Below, piece after piece: positions 1-6,167 of a stretch of DNA of 6,982 bases. This DNA is from an uncultured Bacteroidota bacterium. Lineage in GTDB: Bacteria > Bacteroidota > Bacteroidia > Chitinophagales > Chitinophagaceae. The notes below the pieces were generated by a model. That model did not search any database. It had not been told where the DNA came from and saw nothing but the letters and a program-made list of their open reading frames with translations. The stretch is from positions 1 to 6,982 of the forward strand of contig CAMLGP010000142.1 of assembly GCA_946479535.1 (NCBI GenBank). The letters run 5' to 3'. Position numbers and translations under genes: made by a program. Each line of letters begins with the position of its first letter. Positions within the stretch are counted from its first letter, which is position 1.

Positions 1-1
1 A

Positions 2-853
2 AATGATGGATCACCGCTGGTTTCTCATACAAAAAAGCAATGTGAACTCCTGCAGCAAAGAGTAGAGCCGCCGGTTTATTACAGCATGAGGTATGGCAGT
101 CCTTCAACAGCAGAAGTATTAAAAAAGATCCATGCAGAAAATCCCGGCCTTGAGAAATTAATACTATTTCCACTCTATCCTCATTACGCCATGAGCAGTT
201 ATGAAACGGCAGTGGAACAGGTAAAGGACCTGCATAAATCCAAAAATTATTCTTCCACACTGCAAATTGTTCCTGCATTTTATGATCATGATGATTACAT
301 ACACGCAATGAGTGAGTCAATCAGGCCTTACCTGGATCAGGATTATGATCATATCCTTTTCAGTTATCATGGTATTCCTGAAAGGCATGTAAAGAAGACA
401 GACTGCACCGGTAATCATTGCCTGCAATCTGCGAACTGCTGTGAAACTCCATCAGCGGCTCATCAATTTTGCTATAGGCATCAAATTATTACTACTACCA
501 ATAAAGTGGCTGAAAAATTGGAAATACCTTCCACCAAATTCAGTTATTCATTTCAAAGTCGCCTTGGCCGTGATCCCTGGCTTCAGCCCTATACTGTTCA
601 ACAGTTAAAACTCTTCCCTGGAAAAGGAATTAAGAAGTTATTGGTAGTGTGCCCTGCCTTTGTAAGTGATTGCCTGGAAACACTTGAAGAAATTGCAATG
701 GATGGCAAACAGGACTTTCTTCAACATGGGGGAGAAGAGTTCACCATGATCCCGGCGCTGAATGAAAATCAGGAGTGGATTGATTGTATGCAGGCTTTGA
801 TTAATCATCAGGAGCAATTGACGGCAAAGAAATTTCCCGCGCTTCAGGATTAA
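2..853 (+). CDS. hemH: Ferrochelatase (protoporphyrin/coproporphyrin ferrochelatase), 5'-truncated by the window edge
   Basis: The enzyme inserts ferrous iron into a porphyrin at the end of heme synthesis, in the cytosol or at the inner membrane face. The frame is open to the window edge, so 283 codons are visible and roughly 40-60 N-terminal residues are missing; the ATG at 86 encodes an internal Met in the conserved MRYGSPS motif and is not the start. Numbered from the first visible codon, I see MRYGSPS (29-35), FPLYPHYA (56-63), SYHGIP (121-126) with the metal-site His123, FQSRLG (184-189), and a CPAF-SDCLETLEE block (217-230) whose Glu226 matches the catalytic Glu of the family. Cysteines 135, 140, 146 and 147 form a C-x4-C-x5-C-C cluster just after the active-site His. 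This fits the class of microbial ferrochelatases with an internally coordinated [2Fe-2S] cluster, described for Myxococcus xanthus. The family call is firm; whether the substrate is protoporphyrin or coproporphyrin is not shown by the sequence. Confidence 0.97.
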   Translation, partial: NDGSPLVSHTKKQCELLQQRVEPPVYYSMRYGSPSTAEVLKKIHAENPGLEKLILFPLYPHYAMSSYETAVEQVKDLHKSKNYSSTLQIVPAFYDHDDYIHAMSESIRPYLDQDYDHILFSYHGIPERHVKKTDCTGNHCLQSANCCETPSAAHQFCYRHQIITTTNKVAEKLEIPSTKFSYSFQSRLGRDPWLQPYTVQQLKLFPGKGIKKLLVVCPAFVSDCLETLEEIAMDGKQDFLQHGGEEFTMIPALNENQEWIDCMQALINHQEQLTAKKFPALQD

Positions 854-904
854 TAAGTGCATAAACGCCAATGAAGAACCGTGGCAGACTGTATTCCTCT
901 TCTC

Positions 905-971
905 ACCCTTTCCATACTTTTTACCTGGCACATTATCCTATTTATAATACTTCCAAAAAGTATCAAAGGGT
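905..971. terminator. Long imperfect inverted repeat between convergent genes, probable bidirectional terminator
   Basis: The left arm (905-922) is A-CCCTTT, then CC, then ATACTTTTT. The right arm (955-971) is AAAAAGTAT, then C, then AAAGGG-T. They pair over 9 plus 7 bp around a small internal loop. The 32-nt loop can form a second hairpin (ATTAT at 932-936 with ATAAT at 944-948). The structure starts about 50 bp after the hemH stop and ends about 50 bp from the stop of the opposing 80-residue gene, a fitting place for a terminator serving both strands. No clean U-tract follows the outer stem on either strand, so intrinsic termination is likely but not certain; mRNA 3'-end protection is the alternative. 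Confidence 0.5.
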
Positions 972-1018
972 AACATTCTTCCACCGTGGGGCAAAATTTC
1001 CAGTATTCTCATGCTTCA

Positions 1019-1261
1019 TTACCCAACCAGCGTCTGTAATTCCCTGCTGATCTCTTCTTCCAGTCCAACAGGCAATACTGATGCTTCATCATCAATAGCT
1101 CTAAGTTCACGGACTTCAGAGTCCCAGGTGAATACATGATCTTCTCCGCCATTGATACTGACATAAAATCTCGTTTCACCATTAAAAACAAAGGGGGTTA
1201 CCTTAACCAGATAAGGAACCTTATCTAATACTAAATTGAATGTCATTTCATTTGTGCTCAT
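1019..1261 (-). CDS. Small conserved-looking hypothetical protein, 80 aa
   Basis: I do not recognise a named family. The protein has 80 residues with no signal peptide or membrane segment, so it is presumably cytosolic. It is acidic: Asp and Glu dominate residues 40-75. Residues 7-47 alternate polar and hydrophobic residues like a small beta-sheet (TFNLVLDKVPYLV, then TRFYVSINGG, then HVFTWDS), and residues 66-78 look like an amphipathic helix. The start is the ATG at 1261, preceded on the minus strand by an A-rich stretch (GAATAAAG) rather than a Shine-Dalgarno site. An out-of-frame 60-codon reading overlaps it on the same strand but has no protein-like character. It converges with hemH and diverges from the universal stress protein gene. 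Clean length, plausible composition and isolation between intergenic regions support a real gene; its function is unknown. Confidence 0.65.
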   Translation of the reverse strand: MSTNEMTFNLVLDKVPYLVKVTPFVFNGETRFYVSINGGEDHVFTWDSEVRELRAIDDEASVLPVGLEEEISRELQTLVG

Positions 1262-1330
1262 CTTTATTCATTGTCTGTGAATAATTTATGCCCTCTTCCT
1301 CTGTAACTTTTCAGAGAGAGCTATCATAGA

Positions 1331-1394
1331 ACCAGTATAAATATTATACCAGTATTCTATTCGATGCTCCCTACCTCGCATTCTTAAATACTGG
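1331..1394. promoter_or_regulatory. Three CCAGTAT copies around an AT-rich palindrome in a divergent intergenic region
   Basis: ACCAGTAT occurs at 1331-1338 and 1348-1355, one 17-bp step apart, and its complement ATACTGG occurs at 1388-1394. Between and overlapping the first two copies is a perfect inverted repeat, GTATAA-ATA-TTATAC (1335-1349). The cluster lies between the divergent 80-residue gene and the universal stress protein gene, so a regulator bound here could act on either. No convincing Bacteroidota -33/-7 pair was found for either gene in this spacer. The repeats are seen directly; the operator role is inferred. Confidence 0.35.
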
Positions 1395-1434
1395 CAGGAA
1401 TTTGGTGGCTTTTATAGGGACAAATTCTTATATT

Positions 1435-2289
1435 ATGAAAACGATAGTAGTATTAACCGATTTTTCCGAAGAAGCATTTCGTGCAGCTGAATATGCGTGT
1501 GAAATTGCTGGTTGTCTGCAGGTAAATAAGATCGTTCTTTACAATGCCCATGCGGCGGTAGTTGCCTTTGGGGGGTCAACCGATGGAGCAGCAATAGTAA
1601 GTGATGATCATGAACTGTACCTGGAGAATATGGAATCATTAGCTCTTTTGCAGGACCGGCTAAAGCCAATGGTTGGAAAAGATATAATGTTTGAGATGGT
1701 TGCAGATAATACCGGGATTCCAGGAATTGCAGACTGGATAGAGCAAAAAAAACAGGAAGGTGAATCCGGGCTGCTGGTTTTGGGAGTTTCGCATAAATCA
1801 GGATTTGAAAAATGGTTGGAAGGAAGCGCAACTAAAGAAGTGTTGAAAAAGAATGAATGGCCTGTATTAGTCGTCCCTGAAAGCACATATCTTGGAAAGA
1901 GTATTGATACATTGGTTTTTGCAACGGATATGAAGGATATGGAGAAGCTTCCAACTGATGTTATCCATGAGGTATTAAATGCCTTCCCGGCAAAACTGCA
2001 TCTTATACATATTCAAAAAGAATCTGAAGATGAACCAACAGCAGAACGGGAGAAGGCGGTAGTGGCTTTGCATGCATTGCTTGATACATATGATCCGGAG
2101 TTCCATTACCAAATCTGTAACCATATAGCAGACGGGATACTGTCCTTTGCTTCTAAGGAAAAAGCTTCCCTGATCCTAACGGTTCATCGAAAACATGGTT
2201 TTTGGCAAAGTATGTTTAGTGAGAGCGTTACCCGCAAGCTCGCAGAGAAGACCAATATTCCTTTATTGTCTTTACCCGGATTGAGCTAA
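1435..2289 (+). CDS. Universal stress protein with two tandem UspA domains
   Basis: This 284-residue cytosolic protein has the double-domain form of the UspA family (single domains are about 140-150 residues). Domain 1 (about 1-147) opens with the typical MKTIVVLTDFSE strand-loop and ends in PVLVVP. Domain 2 (about 155-281) opens at IDTLVFATDM and ends in IPLLSLP. In domain 1 the nucleotide-binding loop G-x2-G-x9-G-S is recognisable at 117-131, but the second Gly is His120. In domain 2 the matching stretch (about 250-264) has lost the glycines and reads SES where GS is expected, so it probably does not bind ATP. I start at the ATG at 1435 because the conserved first strand begins there; an in-frame TTG at 1402 would add 11 residues unlike the family. 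Universal stress proteins act in stress and low-oxygen or starvation responses, but their partners vary and none is shown here. Confidence 0.93.
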   Translation: MKTIVVLTDFSEEAFRAAEYACEIAGCLQVNKIVLYNAHAAVVAFGGSTDGAAIVSDDHELYLENMESLALLQDRLKPMVGKDIMFEMVADNTGIPGIADWIEQKKQEGESGLLVLGVSHKSGFEKWLEGSATKEVLKKNEWPVLVVPESTYLGKSIDTLVFATDMKDMEKLPTDVIHEVLNAFPAKLHLIHIQKESEDEPTAEREKAVVALHALLDTYDPEFHYQICNHIADGILSFASKEKASLILTVHRKHGFWQSMFSESVTRKLAEKTNIPLLSLPGLS

Positions 2290-2292
2290 AAC

Positions 2293-2318
2293 AATATTTC
2301 CTGGAGGAAAAGAATATT
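2293..2318 (+). terminator. Weak stem-loop just after the universal stress protein gene
   Basis: TTTCC (2297-2301) pairs with GGAAA (2306-2310) around a TGGA loop, and outer AATATT copies (2293-2298, 2313-2318) can extend the stem across a bulge. It begins four bases after the stop codon. The stem is short and AT-rich and no run of T follows, so this is only a candidate terminator or mRNA 3' end. Confidence 0.3.
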
Positions 2319-2522
2319 ATTTGGCATAATCACGCATGTTAATAAAAGATAATATTAGTTTTTGTCGTCACTGTGTTTACATCACACCGTACTTGTCAAA
2401 ATCATATAAATTTTCTCTTCCGTCTTACGCCCTCTTTTTTCCATGCCACGGGAAATCTTTAAATAATTAAAAATCTATATCTGTTACCTCTAGTAAACCA
2501 AATTGTTAAATCGGCATAACCC

Positions 2523-2553
2523 TTGTTACTATCAAGTGTACGTATTAATTTTG
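2523..2553 (+). promoter_or_regulatory. Bacteroidota-type housekeeping promoter for the 237-aa gene
   Basis: TTG at 2523-2525 and TAATTTTG at 2546-2553 are separated by 20 bp. This matches the Bacteroidota primary-sigma consensus TTTG, 19-21 bp, TAnnTTTG, with a complete -7 element. The start codon at 2572 lies 18 bp after the -7 element, giving a very short leader. The preceding AT-rich spacer from 2290 holds no gene that I can support: apart from this promoter and the weak hairpin after the universal stress protein gene, I see nothing definite in it. Confidence 0.7.
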
Positions 2554-2571
2554 TAATGTAAATCCACCGAG

Positions 2572-3285
2572 ATGAGTGATCATACCCTTACCGATTTTAT
2601 ATGGAATGTGCGCCGGAATAACCGCCATTTTCAATTCCCGTTGCCTGAACAGCAGCAATTCAATACTGTTTTCATTCGTTCTTATGACAATAAGCAGAAT
2701 GAACAGAGATCTATACTAAATAATATTGAAGAAGAGCTTTCCCTGATCTCCCGTATCAATGAGATCTGTGCTGTGCTTAAGCAGGAAGACCTTCCCCGTA
2801 ATAAACAGCTGGAAGAATATATTCATAATCTCTCGAAGATCTTTACCAGTTATCTTACAGATGATCATAACCCGGAAAAATTCCTTACAAAGGTTTTATC
2901 TTACTTGCATGGCTTCCTTTCTTTTGTACGATTGAGCAATCAGCGTGACGAAGAATTGTTAAACCATATGCAATCCCTGGTTCCTGCTGAACCAGGTCAA
3001 AACGAATTTTTGGAATTTACTCCCGAACGTGCTTCTTTTTACCTTAACTGTAAAGAACGTTATGCCAGGGAACTCCAGACCTACTTCACCATATTCCATG
3101 ATTTTCTTCTGAAGGAATCTGACAAGAGCAAAGGATTGAAAGTTACTACGCGCACTGAGCAATGTCTCATCACACTCACAGACATGATCCAGCAATCCAT
3201 GCATCATTCAAATTCTGTCCTGAACAAGTTGAGCGAGTTCAGAAGAAAATTATGGAGCATTGAAAGACAAACGGAAGAGAACTAA
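2572..3285 (+). CDS. Uncharacterised helical cytosolic protein, 237 aa
   Basis: I do not recognise this protein. It has no signal peptide, no membrane segment, and no catalytic motif that I can name. Composition points to a mostly helical fold: residues 42-72 and 75-96 carry heptad-like hydrophobic spacing among many Glu, Gln, Asn and Lys residues, 102-135 is a hydrophobic helix pair (FLTKVLSYLHGFLSFVRL), and 152-184 and 195-235 are further long helices with few Gly or Pro. The N-terminal 36 residues are more aromatic and basic (WNVRRNNRHF), followed by PLPEQQQF. Only two Cys are widely conserved-looking in position (66 and 160), and these do not suggest a metal site. It has its own promoter and is followed by a stem-loop, so it is probably monocistronic and separate from the exported-protein genes downstream. 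Start choice: the only ATG consistent with the promoter position. Confidence 0.85.
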   Translation: MSDHTLTDFIWNVRRNNRHFQFPLPEQQQFNTVFIRSYDNKQNEQRSILNNIEEELSLISRINEICAVLKQEDLPRNKQLEEYIHNLSKIFTSYLTDDHNPEKFLTKVLSYLHGFLSFVRLSNQRDEELLNHMQSLVPAEPGQNEFLEFTPERASFYLNCKERYARELQTYFTIFHDFLLKESDKSKGLKVTTRTEQCLITLTDMIQQSMHHSNSVLNKLSEFRRKLWSIERQTEEN

Positions 3286-3294
3286 AGGAATTTT

Positions 3295-3330
3295 GGAATT
3301 GGGAAATTTCGAAATTGCCCAATTATTTCC
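3295..3330. terminator. Nested palindromic stem-loop after the 237-aa gene
   Basis: AATTGGG (3297-3303) pairs with CCCAATT (3318-3324), and inside it the self-complementary AATTTCGAAATT (3305-3316) forms the top of the hairpin, with one A-G mismatch between the two stems. Flanking GG (3295-3296) and CC (3329-3330) could extend it across a bulge. It starts ten bases after the stop codon, so transcription termination is the simplest reading. The AATT-rich, repetitive look also resembles low-complexity intergenic palindromes, and a genome-wide repeat is possible. Confidence 0.5.
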
Positions 3331-3383
3331 CCCTCCCATATTGTTGTTACATTCCCCAACCTTCCTAGGCTGATTCCTCTTTG

Positions 3384-3399
3384 TCCCATACTTATGGGA
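3384..3399. promoter_or_regulatory. Perfect 7-2-7 palindrome upstream of the exported-protein genes
   Basis: TCCCATA, two bases (CT), then TATGGGA form a perfect inverted repeat 48 bp before the start codon at 3448. TTTG at 3380-3383 abuts the left arm and could be a -33 element, but no matching -7 element stands at the expected distance. The size and symmetry fit a dimeric regulator site; too little loop is present for a stable RNA hairpin. Confidence 0.4.
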
Positions 3400-3447
3400 T
3401 TGACGCCCCTGTTTTATTGACCAACCTTTACATCAAATAAGTAAAAA

Positions 3448-4164
3448 ATGCAGGTAAGATCACTGATCTTATGTATGGTTGTGTCCTCTTTAGTAGCCAA
3501 TACCACGCATGCACAGATCTATTCTTTCGGAGGGAGAGCAGGTGCTAACTATTCTAAGATCAGCAACTTATCAACTATCATCCTGAGTGAACCTTACTTT
3601 ATTAATTATACTATCAAGGAATCAAATCGCGTAGGCTGGCACCTGGGTATTTTTTATGAATACAAACTGGAGGATGAACGCCTGGGTTTCGATTCAGAGA
3701 TCATGTATTCTGCCCAGGGTGGTGATGTGGAGTTTAACAACTACGACAAGGATTTTAATTATAAAATGCAGTTCGCCTACCAGTATATAAATATTGTAGG
3801 CCTCGCAAAATGGTTTCCCTATTCTGGTAAAGTGGGACTTGGCGCCGGTCCTTTCCTTGGGATCAATGTGGCCACCCGCAATATCAAATACAAATCCTGG
3901 GGGGCAGGTAAGGAAGATGCTTTTGGAACTGATCTCCAGCAGGAACAACAGTTGAGAAATGTGCTGAGAGGCAAGAATAATTTCGGTCTTGCATTGGATG
4001 CAACTTATGATATTAATCAAATTATAAAAATAGGTGGCAGATACTACTGGAGCGCTACAAATGCTGTGGAAACACAGGCCAATTCTTACAACTTTATCCC
4101 GGCCAAGAACGCTAACACCCTATTCGAGTTTTCTGTGGCCGTCAATTTTGAGACACTGTTTTGA
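3448..4164 (+). CDS. Outer-membrane beta-barrel protein (PorT/OMP_b-brl-like), exported
   Basis: The 238-residue protein begins with a Sec signal peptide (hydrophobic core about 5-17) with a good signal-peptidase I site THA|Q after residue 22. The mature part is typical of the Bacteroidota outer-membrane beta-barrel families: it opens with YSFGGRAGANYSKI, then has alternating strands such as GWHLGIFYEYKL (63-74), FDSEIMYSAQGG (81-92), YQYINIVGLAKWFP (111-124), KVGLGAGPFLGINVA (128-142), FGLALDATYDI (179-189), IKIGGRYYW (193-201) and a last strand FEFSVAVNFETLF ending in Phe, the usual barrel-assembly signature. This suggests about eight to ten strands. Substrate or partner is not evident. It is first in a probable three-gene set of exported proteins, 50 bp before the T9SS cargo gene. 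The family is close to porin-like and PorT-like proteins, but I see nothing that assigns it to the T9SS itself. Confidence 0.85.
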   Translation: MQVRSLILCMVVSSLVANTTHAQIYSFGGRAGANYSKISNLSTIILSEPYFINYTIKESNRVGWHLGIFYEYKLEDERLGFDSEIMYSAQGGDVEFNNYDKDFNYKMQFAYQYINIVGLAKWFPYSGKVGLGAGPFLGINVATRNIKYKSWGAGKEDAFGTDLQQEQQLRNVLRGKNNFGLALDATYDINQIIKIGGRYYWSATNAVETQANSYNFIPAKNANTLFEFSVAVNFETLF

Positions 4165-4214
4165 TAAATACACCACCAGTCCAAACCAATCGTTAACTCA
4201 ACCTATAGTATCTC

Positions 4215-6140
4215 ATGAAACTTGTGCCGCTGCTTTTCATGCTGGGGTTTTTAGTCCCGGCAGTTAAGAGTCAATCGCCTGGTGGAATAAAAGGAGCCAT
4301 ACATTGGTATGGTACTGATACGCTGCATCATTTACCTGCCTTACGCAGTTATATAGGTGATAAGTCCAGCGTGCTCACCTTTGAAAACGCTACGGTGCGC
4401 ACGCTTAATTTTCATCCTTCTCTTTTGTTGTCAGGCCAACGTCCCATGCGAGTCAATCTTGGCTCGCATGATTTTAATAGCGCCAGCTACTTCACCGTTT
4501 ATCAATCCCTGGACACGGCTTCTGAAAGCAATATCTGGAATATCACTTCCGCACAAAAAACTTCATTGGTACTTACTACAGATAGAATGGCTGATCTGGA
4601 TGATTACCAGTACATGAATTACATTGATATAGTCCGCAGCCAGCCGAAAGTAAATGTATATGTGCAACACAAACCTGATTCTGTTGTTCATACCAGTCAA
4701 TACCTGAATATTGGTACAAAGCCTGCAACGCCTCAACTGCCAATCTCCAATTTCAAGGGATTGGTGCCTGAGTTTATTGTATTTGATCGCGTGTTAAATA
4801 GTACAGAGCGGCTACAGGTAGCTTCTTATCTTTCACTGAAATATGGTATCACTTTAACTGAACCCGCCGCAACTTATCTCAATAGTGCTGGTGTTAAGGT
4901 CTGGGATGGCTATGATTATCCTGAATGGCATCGGAATATCGCTGGAATTTGTCGTGATGATATTGGCGGCCTTGATCAATCCATTGCCTCTAGCAGTAAC
5001 ACTCCCGGATTATTGACCCTCTCTTCCAAAGATCAACTGATCAATAATTCATTTCTATTATGGGGCGATAATGATATGCCTCTTTCAACCGCTTCAAAGA
5101 TCCCCGGATTGCCCCTGTTACTACAGAGGAGCTGGCTGATGAAACCTTATGGTAATGTTCGGCCTTTTACAACTGACCTGGTGCTTGATACTAAACCCAT
5201 TGATGCTGCTGCAGCTGTTCAACCCGTATACTGGTTACTGATAGATCGCTCTGGAGAAGGGAAATTTAATGCGGCAACTTCAGAGTTTGTCAGGATGAAT
5301 AAACTGGATGCCCAGGGCAAAGCATATTTCAATGATCTTGTCTGGGATAAAGATGGATCTGGCAAAGATGTATGGTCCATCATTGCCGGTCAGGGTCTCT
5401 TGCTGGCCTCCACTATTAACCAGCCTGCGTGCTCTGATCCCGGAACCGGAAGTCTGGATATTAAGATATTGGGTGGACAGGCCCCTTTTCAGCTCACCGT
5501 TCAGAATACAGTTGGTCTCTCTATTAATAAGAGGATTGAAACCAGCCAGTCTCCCGTTGCCATTTCTAATCTTGTTACCGGCAAATACTTTTTGAAGATC
5601 AGAGATGCCCGTCAGCAATTATATACTGATTCCTTTTATATCAACAATGCTGATCTGCCACTGCCCGTGTCTCTGGCTGATCAATACACCCTTCCCTCCA
5701 TGAGGCCACTGGAACTGAATGCAGGAAACGACATGCCATCCGGGATGCAGTGGGAATGGACTGGCCCTTCAAATTTCCAGGCGTACAATTCAACCATATC
5801 TGTTACAACACCCGGTTTATACACTGTTCGTTGCACTAAGAATGGATGTAGCAATAGTCAGGATGTATTGGTGAAAGCATTGCAGAATAATATTTTGTAT
5901 GATGTTACCGTATTCCCCAATCCATCCACGTCTGCCTTCAAAGCAAGGATAACGCTGGATAAGCCGGCAGCTATAACCATGAGTATCTATTCACCGGAAG
6001 GCAAGCTGGTTTCCATTCAGAAAGGAGAAGGCCGTGCCAATTACCTGTTCACTGGAGAAATAGCAGCAAGTGGCGTTTATGAACTGGTATTCTCATCAGG
6101 ACTATCAAAAACAACCAAACGAATTGTTATTGCGAAATAA
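4215..6140 (+). CDS. Secreted multidomain surface protein with T9SS type A sorting domain
   Basis: The 641-residue protein has a signal peptide (1-19, cleavage VKS|Q). Residues about 45-212 look like a LamG/concanavalin-like domain ending in the stereotyped RVLNSTERLQVASYLSLKYG helix. Residues about 213-400 match the pattern of the DUF8202 region common in Bacteroidota surface proteins (YLNSAG--VWDG, NIAGICRDDIGGLDQ, LLWGDND). Residues about 404-480 resemble a SprB-type repeat (ACSDPGTGSLDI, then GGQAPFQLTV). Residues about 487-555 look Ig/PKD-like (WEWTGPSNF, GLYTVRC). The C-terminal 80 residues are a type A sorting domain, with VFPNPS at 566-571, the IYSPEGKLV strand pair and a final KRIVIAK. 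The protein is therefore predicted to cross the outer membrane by the T9SS and be released or anchored at the surface, where adhesion is the likeliest role. No enzymatic site is visible. The start at 4215 gives a proper signal peptide. Only 27 bp separate it from the SpvB-like gene. Confidence 0.9.
   Translation: MKLVPLLFMLGFLVPAVKSQSPGGIKGAIHWYGTDTLHHLPALRSYIGDKSSVLTFENATVRTLNFHPSLLLSGQRPMRVNLGSHDFNSASYFTVYQSLDTASESNIWNITSAQKTSLVLTTDRMADLDDYQYMNYIDIVRSQPKVNVYVQHKPDSVVHTSQYLNIGTKPATPQLPISNFKGLVPEFIVFDRVLNSTERLQVASYLSLKYGITLTEPAATYLNSAGVKVWDGYDYPEWHRNIAGICRDDIGGLDQSIASSSNTPGLLTLSSKDQLINNSFLLWGDNDMPLSTASKIPGLPLLLQRSWLMKPYGNVRPFTTDLVLDTKPIDAAAAVQPVYWLLIDRSGEGKFNAATSEFVRMNKLDAQGKAYFNDLVWDKDGSGKDVWSIIAGQGLLLASTINQPACSDPGTGSLDIKILGGQAPFQLTVQNTVGLSINKRIETSQSPVAISNLVTGKYFLKIRDARQQLYTDSFYINNADLPLPVSLADQYTLPSMRPLELNAGNDMPSGMQWEWTGPSNFQAYNSTISVTTPGLYTVRCTKNGCSNSQDVLVKALQNNILYDVTVFPNPSTSAFKARITLDKPAAITMSIYSPEGKLVSIQKGEGRANYLFTGEIAASGVYELVFSSGLSKTTKRIVIAK
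4445..4470 (+). other. Intragenic perfect 8-bp inverted repeat within the T9SS cargo gene
   Basis: CATGCGAG (4445-4452) and CTCGCATG (4463-4470) are perfectly complementary across a 10-base loop, and in RNA the stem could extend inward by a U-G wobble and a C-A-A/U-U-G run. It lies in codons 77-85, encoding part of the LamG-like domain, about 230 bases into the mRNA. It is GC-rich compared with its surroundings. It may be chance or an mRNA structure affecting translation or decay; no function is shown. Confidence 0.35.
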
Positions 6141-6167
6141 CCCATAAAACTGCCAAACCCTCTTAAA

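Noticed and set aside
1009..1191. 60-codon minus-strand reading frame overlapping the 80-aa gene
   Set aside because: It overlaps the better frame on the same strand, starts with low-quality composition and shows no domain-like pattern.
1402..1434. TTG start upstream of the universal stress protein gene adding 11 residues
   Set aside because: The added residues (VAFIGTNSYI) do not fit the family, whereas the ATG at 1435 begins exactly at the conserved first strand.
1433..1831. 132-codon minus-strand frame inside the universal stress protein gene
   Set aside because: It is fully antisense to a recognised gene, and its Leu/Pro/His-rich composition is typical of a shadow frame.
2372..2386. TGTGT-TTACA-TCACA resembling a CRP/FNR-type operator
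   Set aside because: The half-site spacing is one base short of the CRP consensus, one arm has a mismatch, and it lies 185 bp before the next start codon.
4034..4267. 77-codon plus-strand frame bridging the barrel gene and the T9SS cargo gene
   Set aside because: It overlaps both genes out of frame, and both have signal peptides and domains that explain the sequence.
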